Shown here one piece after another: positions 63,834 to 64,000 of a DNA stretch of 64,000 nucleotides. The notes beneath the pieces were generated by a model. The model worked only from the letters and a program-made list of their open reading frames with translations. It made no database searches and was not told the DNA's origin. Numbering within the stretch: the first letter of the stretch is position 1; the number at the start of each line of letters is the position of its first letter. The stretch is taken from the NCBI RefSeq assembly GCF_902460415.1, contig NZ_CABPTY010000002.1, forward strand, positions 152,623 to 216,622. Reading direction: 5' to 3'. A program made the translations under genes and the position numbers. The stretch is from Campylobacter_A concisus_Y. GTDB taxonomy: Bacteria; Campylobacterota; Campylobacteria; Campylobacterales; Campylobacteraceae.

Positions 63834-64000
63834 TTTCTCTATACATTACTGGTGTTAGTGGATTTAGCTTTTTGTCTAATTTACCTGCTTCATATAGTCT
63901 TATTAGCTCTTCTGGCGTGTTGTAGTATGGTGCATTAGGATAGCCCTCAGGTGGAGTTAGGGACATTATTTTGGCTTCTAGGATGGTGGAGTCGATGTAA
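63828..64000 (-). pseudogene. Inverted fragment of the immunity gene (right arm of inverted repeat)
   Basis: Exact reverse complement of 63485-63657. On the minus strand it reads SLTPPEGYPNAPYYNTPEEL and continues to PVMYRESF, then breaks off at the junction. Either a real inversion made by microhomology or a foldback artefact of assembly; the window end hides the other border. Confidence 0.85.

Noticed and set aside
63775..63966. 63-residue minus-strand frame at the right edge as an independent gene
   Set aside because: It is an inverted fragment of the immunity gene with an artificial end at the junction; annotated as a fragment.
51286..64000. CRISPR array or prophage in the repeat-rich AT block
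   Set aside because: Repeats are gene-sized pairs, not short spaced units; no integrase, terminase, capsid or cas gene is visible.

Overview
The window looks like a Campylobacter chromosome, most probably Campylobacter concisus or a close relative. The DNA is AT-rich, and the gene order repeats blocks known from C. jejuni: folE/fliI/tig/clpP/def; nuoA to nuoN followed by pflA; and UPF0323 lipoprotein / glutathionylspermidine-synthase-like / D-2-hydroxyacid dehydrogenase / yajQ next to rpsU, ccoG and cmeRABC. Complex I has no NuoE or NuoF, which is a Campylobacterota trait. The species call is inference; no search was run.

Layout. 1-3852: end of a FadL-type outer-membrane protein, an acyl-CoA ligase and an unusual AAA ATPase, then a decayed 0.77-kb stretch. 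4626-6502: fliI and folE (minus strand). 6641-14317: a plus-strand run of tig, clpP, a degenerate GGDEF protein, def, yifB/comM, nnr, purN and a TerC-family gene. 14743-15943: eleven tRNA genes with two clear sigma-70 promoters. 16506-32312: pflA and a fourteen-gene complex I operon (minus strand). 32418-35416: an ABC exporter and a HemN/HemW-like radical SAM protein. 35601-36973: membrane-protein gene(s) broken by 429 Ns. 37025-43111: a minus-strand series (DUF2314/ankyrin, yajQ, unknown, dehydrogenase, ATP-grasp ligase, lipoprotein, HTH protein, rpsU). 43250-51014: ccoG and the cme multidrug efflux locus, in which cmeR is frameshifted while its operator survives.

51352-64000 is a very AT-rich accessory island that I read as a contact-dependent (probably type VI secretion) effector-immunity locus. 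It holds two paralogous lipoproteins, a 1181-residue lipase effector with a Cys-rich PAAR-like segment, a 45-codon remnant of a second copy of that effector, and a 1227-residue protein of unknown function. Behind these come alternating copies of the large protein's C-terminal module and of a membrane-anchored putative immunity protein. The array ends in a perfect 173-bp inverted repeat that reaches the window edge. No T6SS structural gene lies in the window, so the delivery route is inferred.

Functional links: FadL with the acyl-CoA ligase suggests fatty-acid uptake and activation. Complex I accepts electrons from something other than NADH, probably flavodoxin. The adjacent PflA belongs to the flagellar motor that the resulting proton gradient drives. 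CmeABC is predicted to be derepressed if the cmeR frameshift is real.
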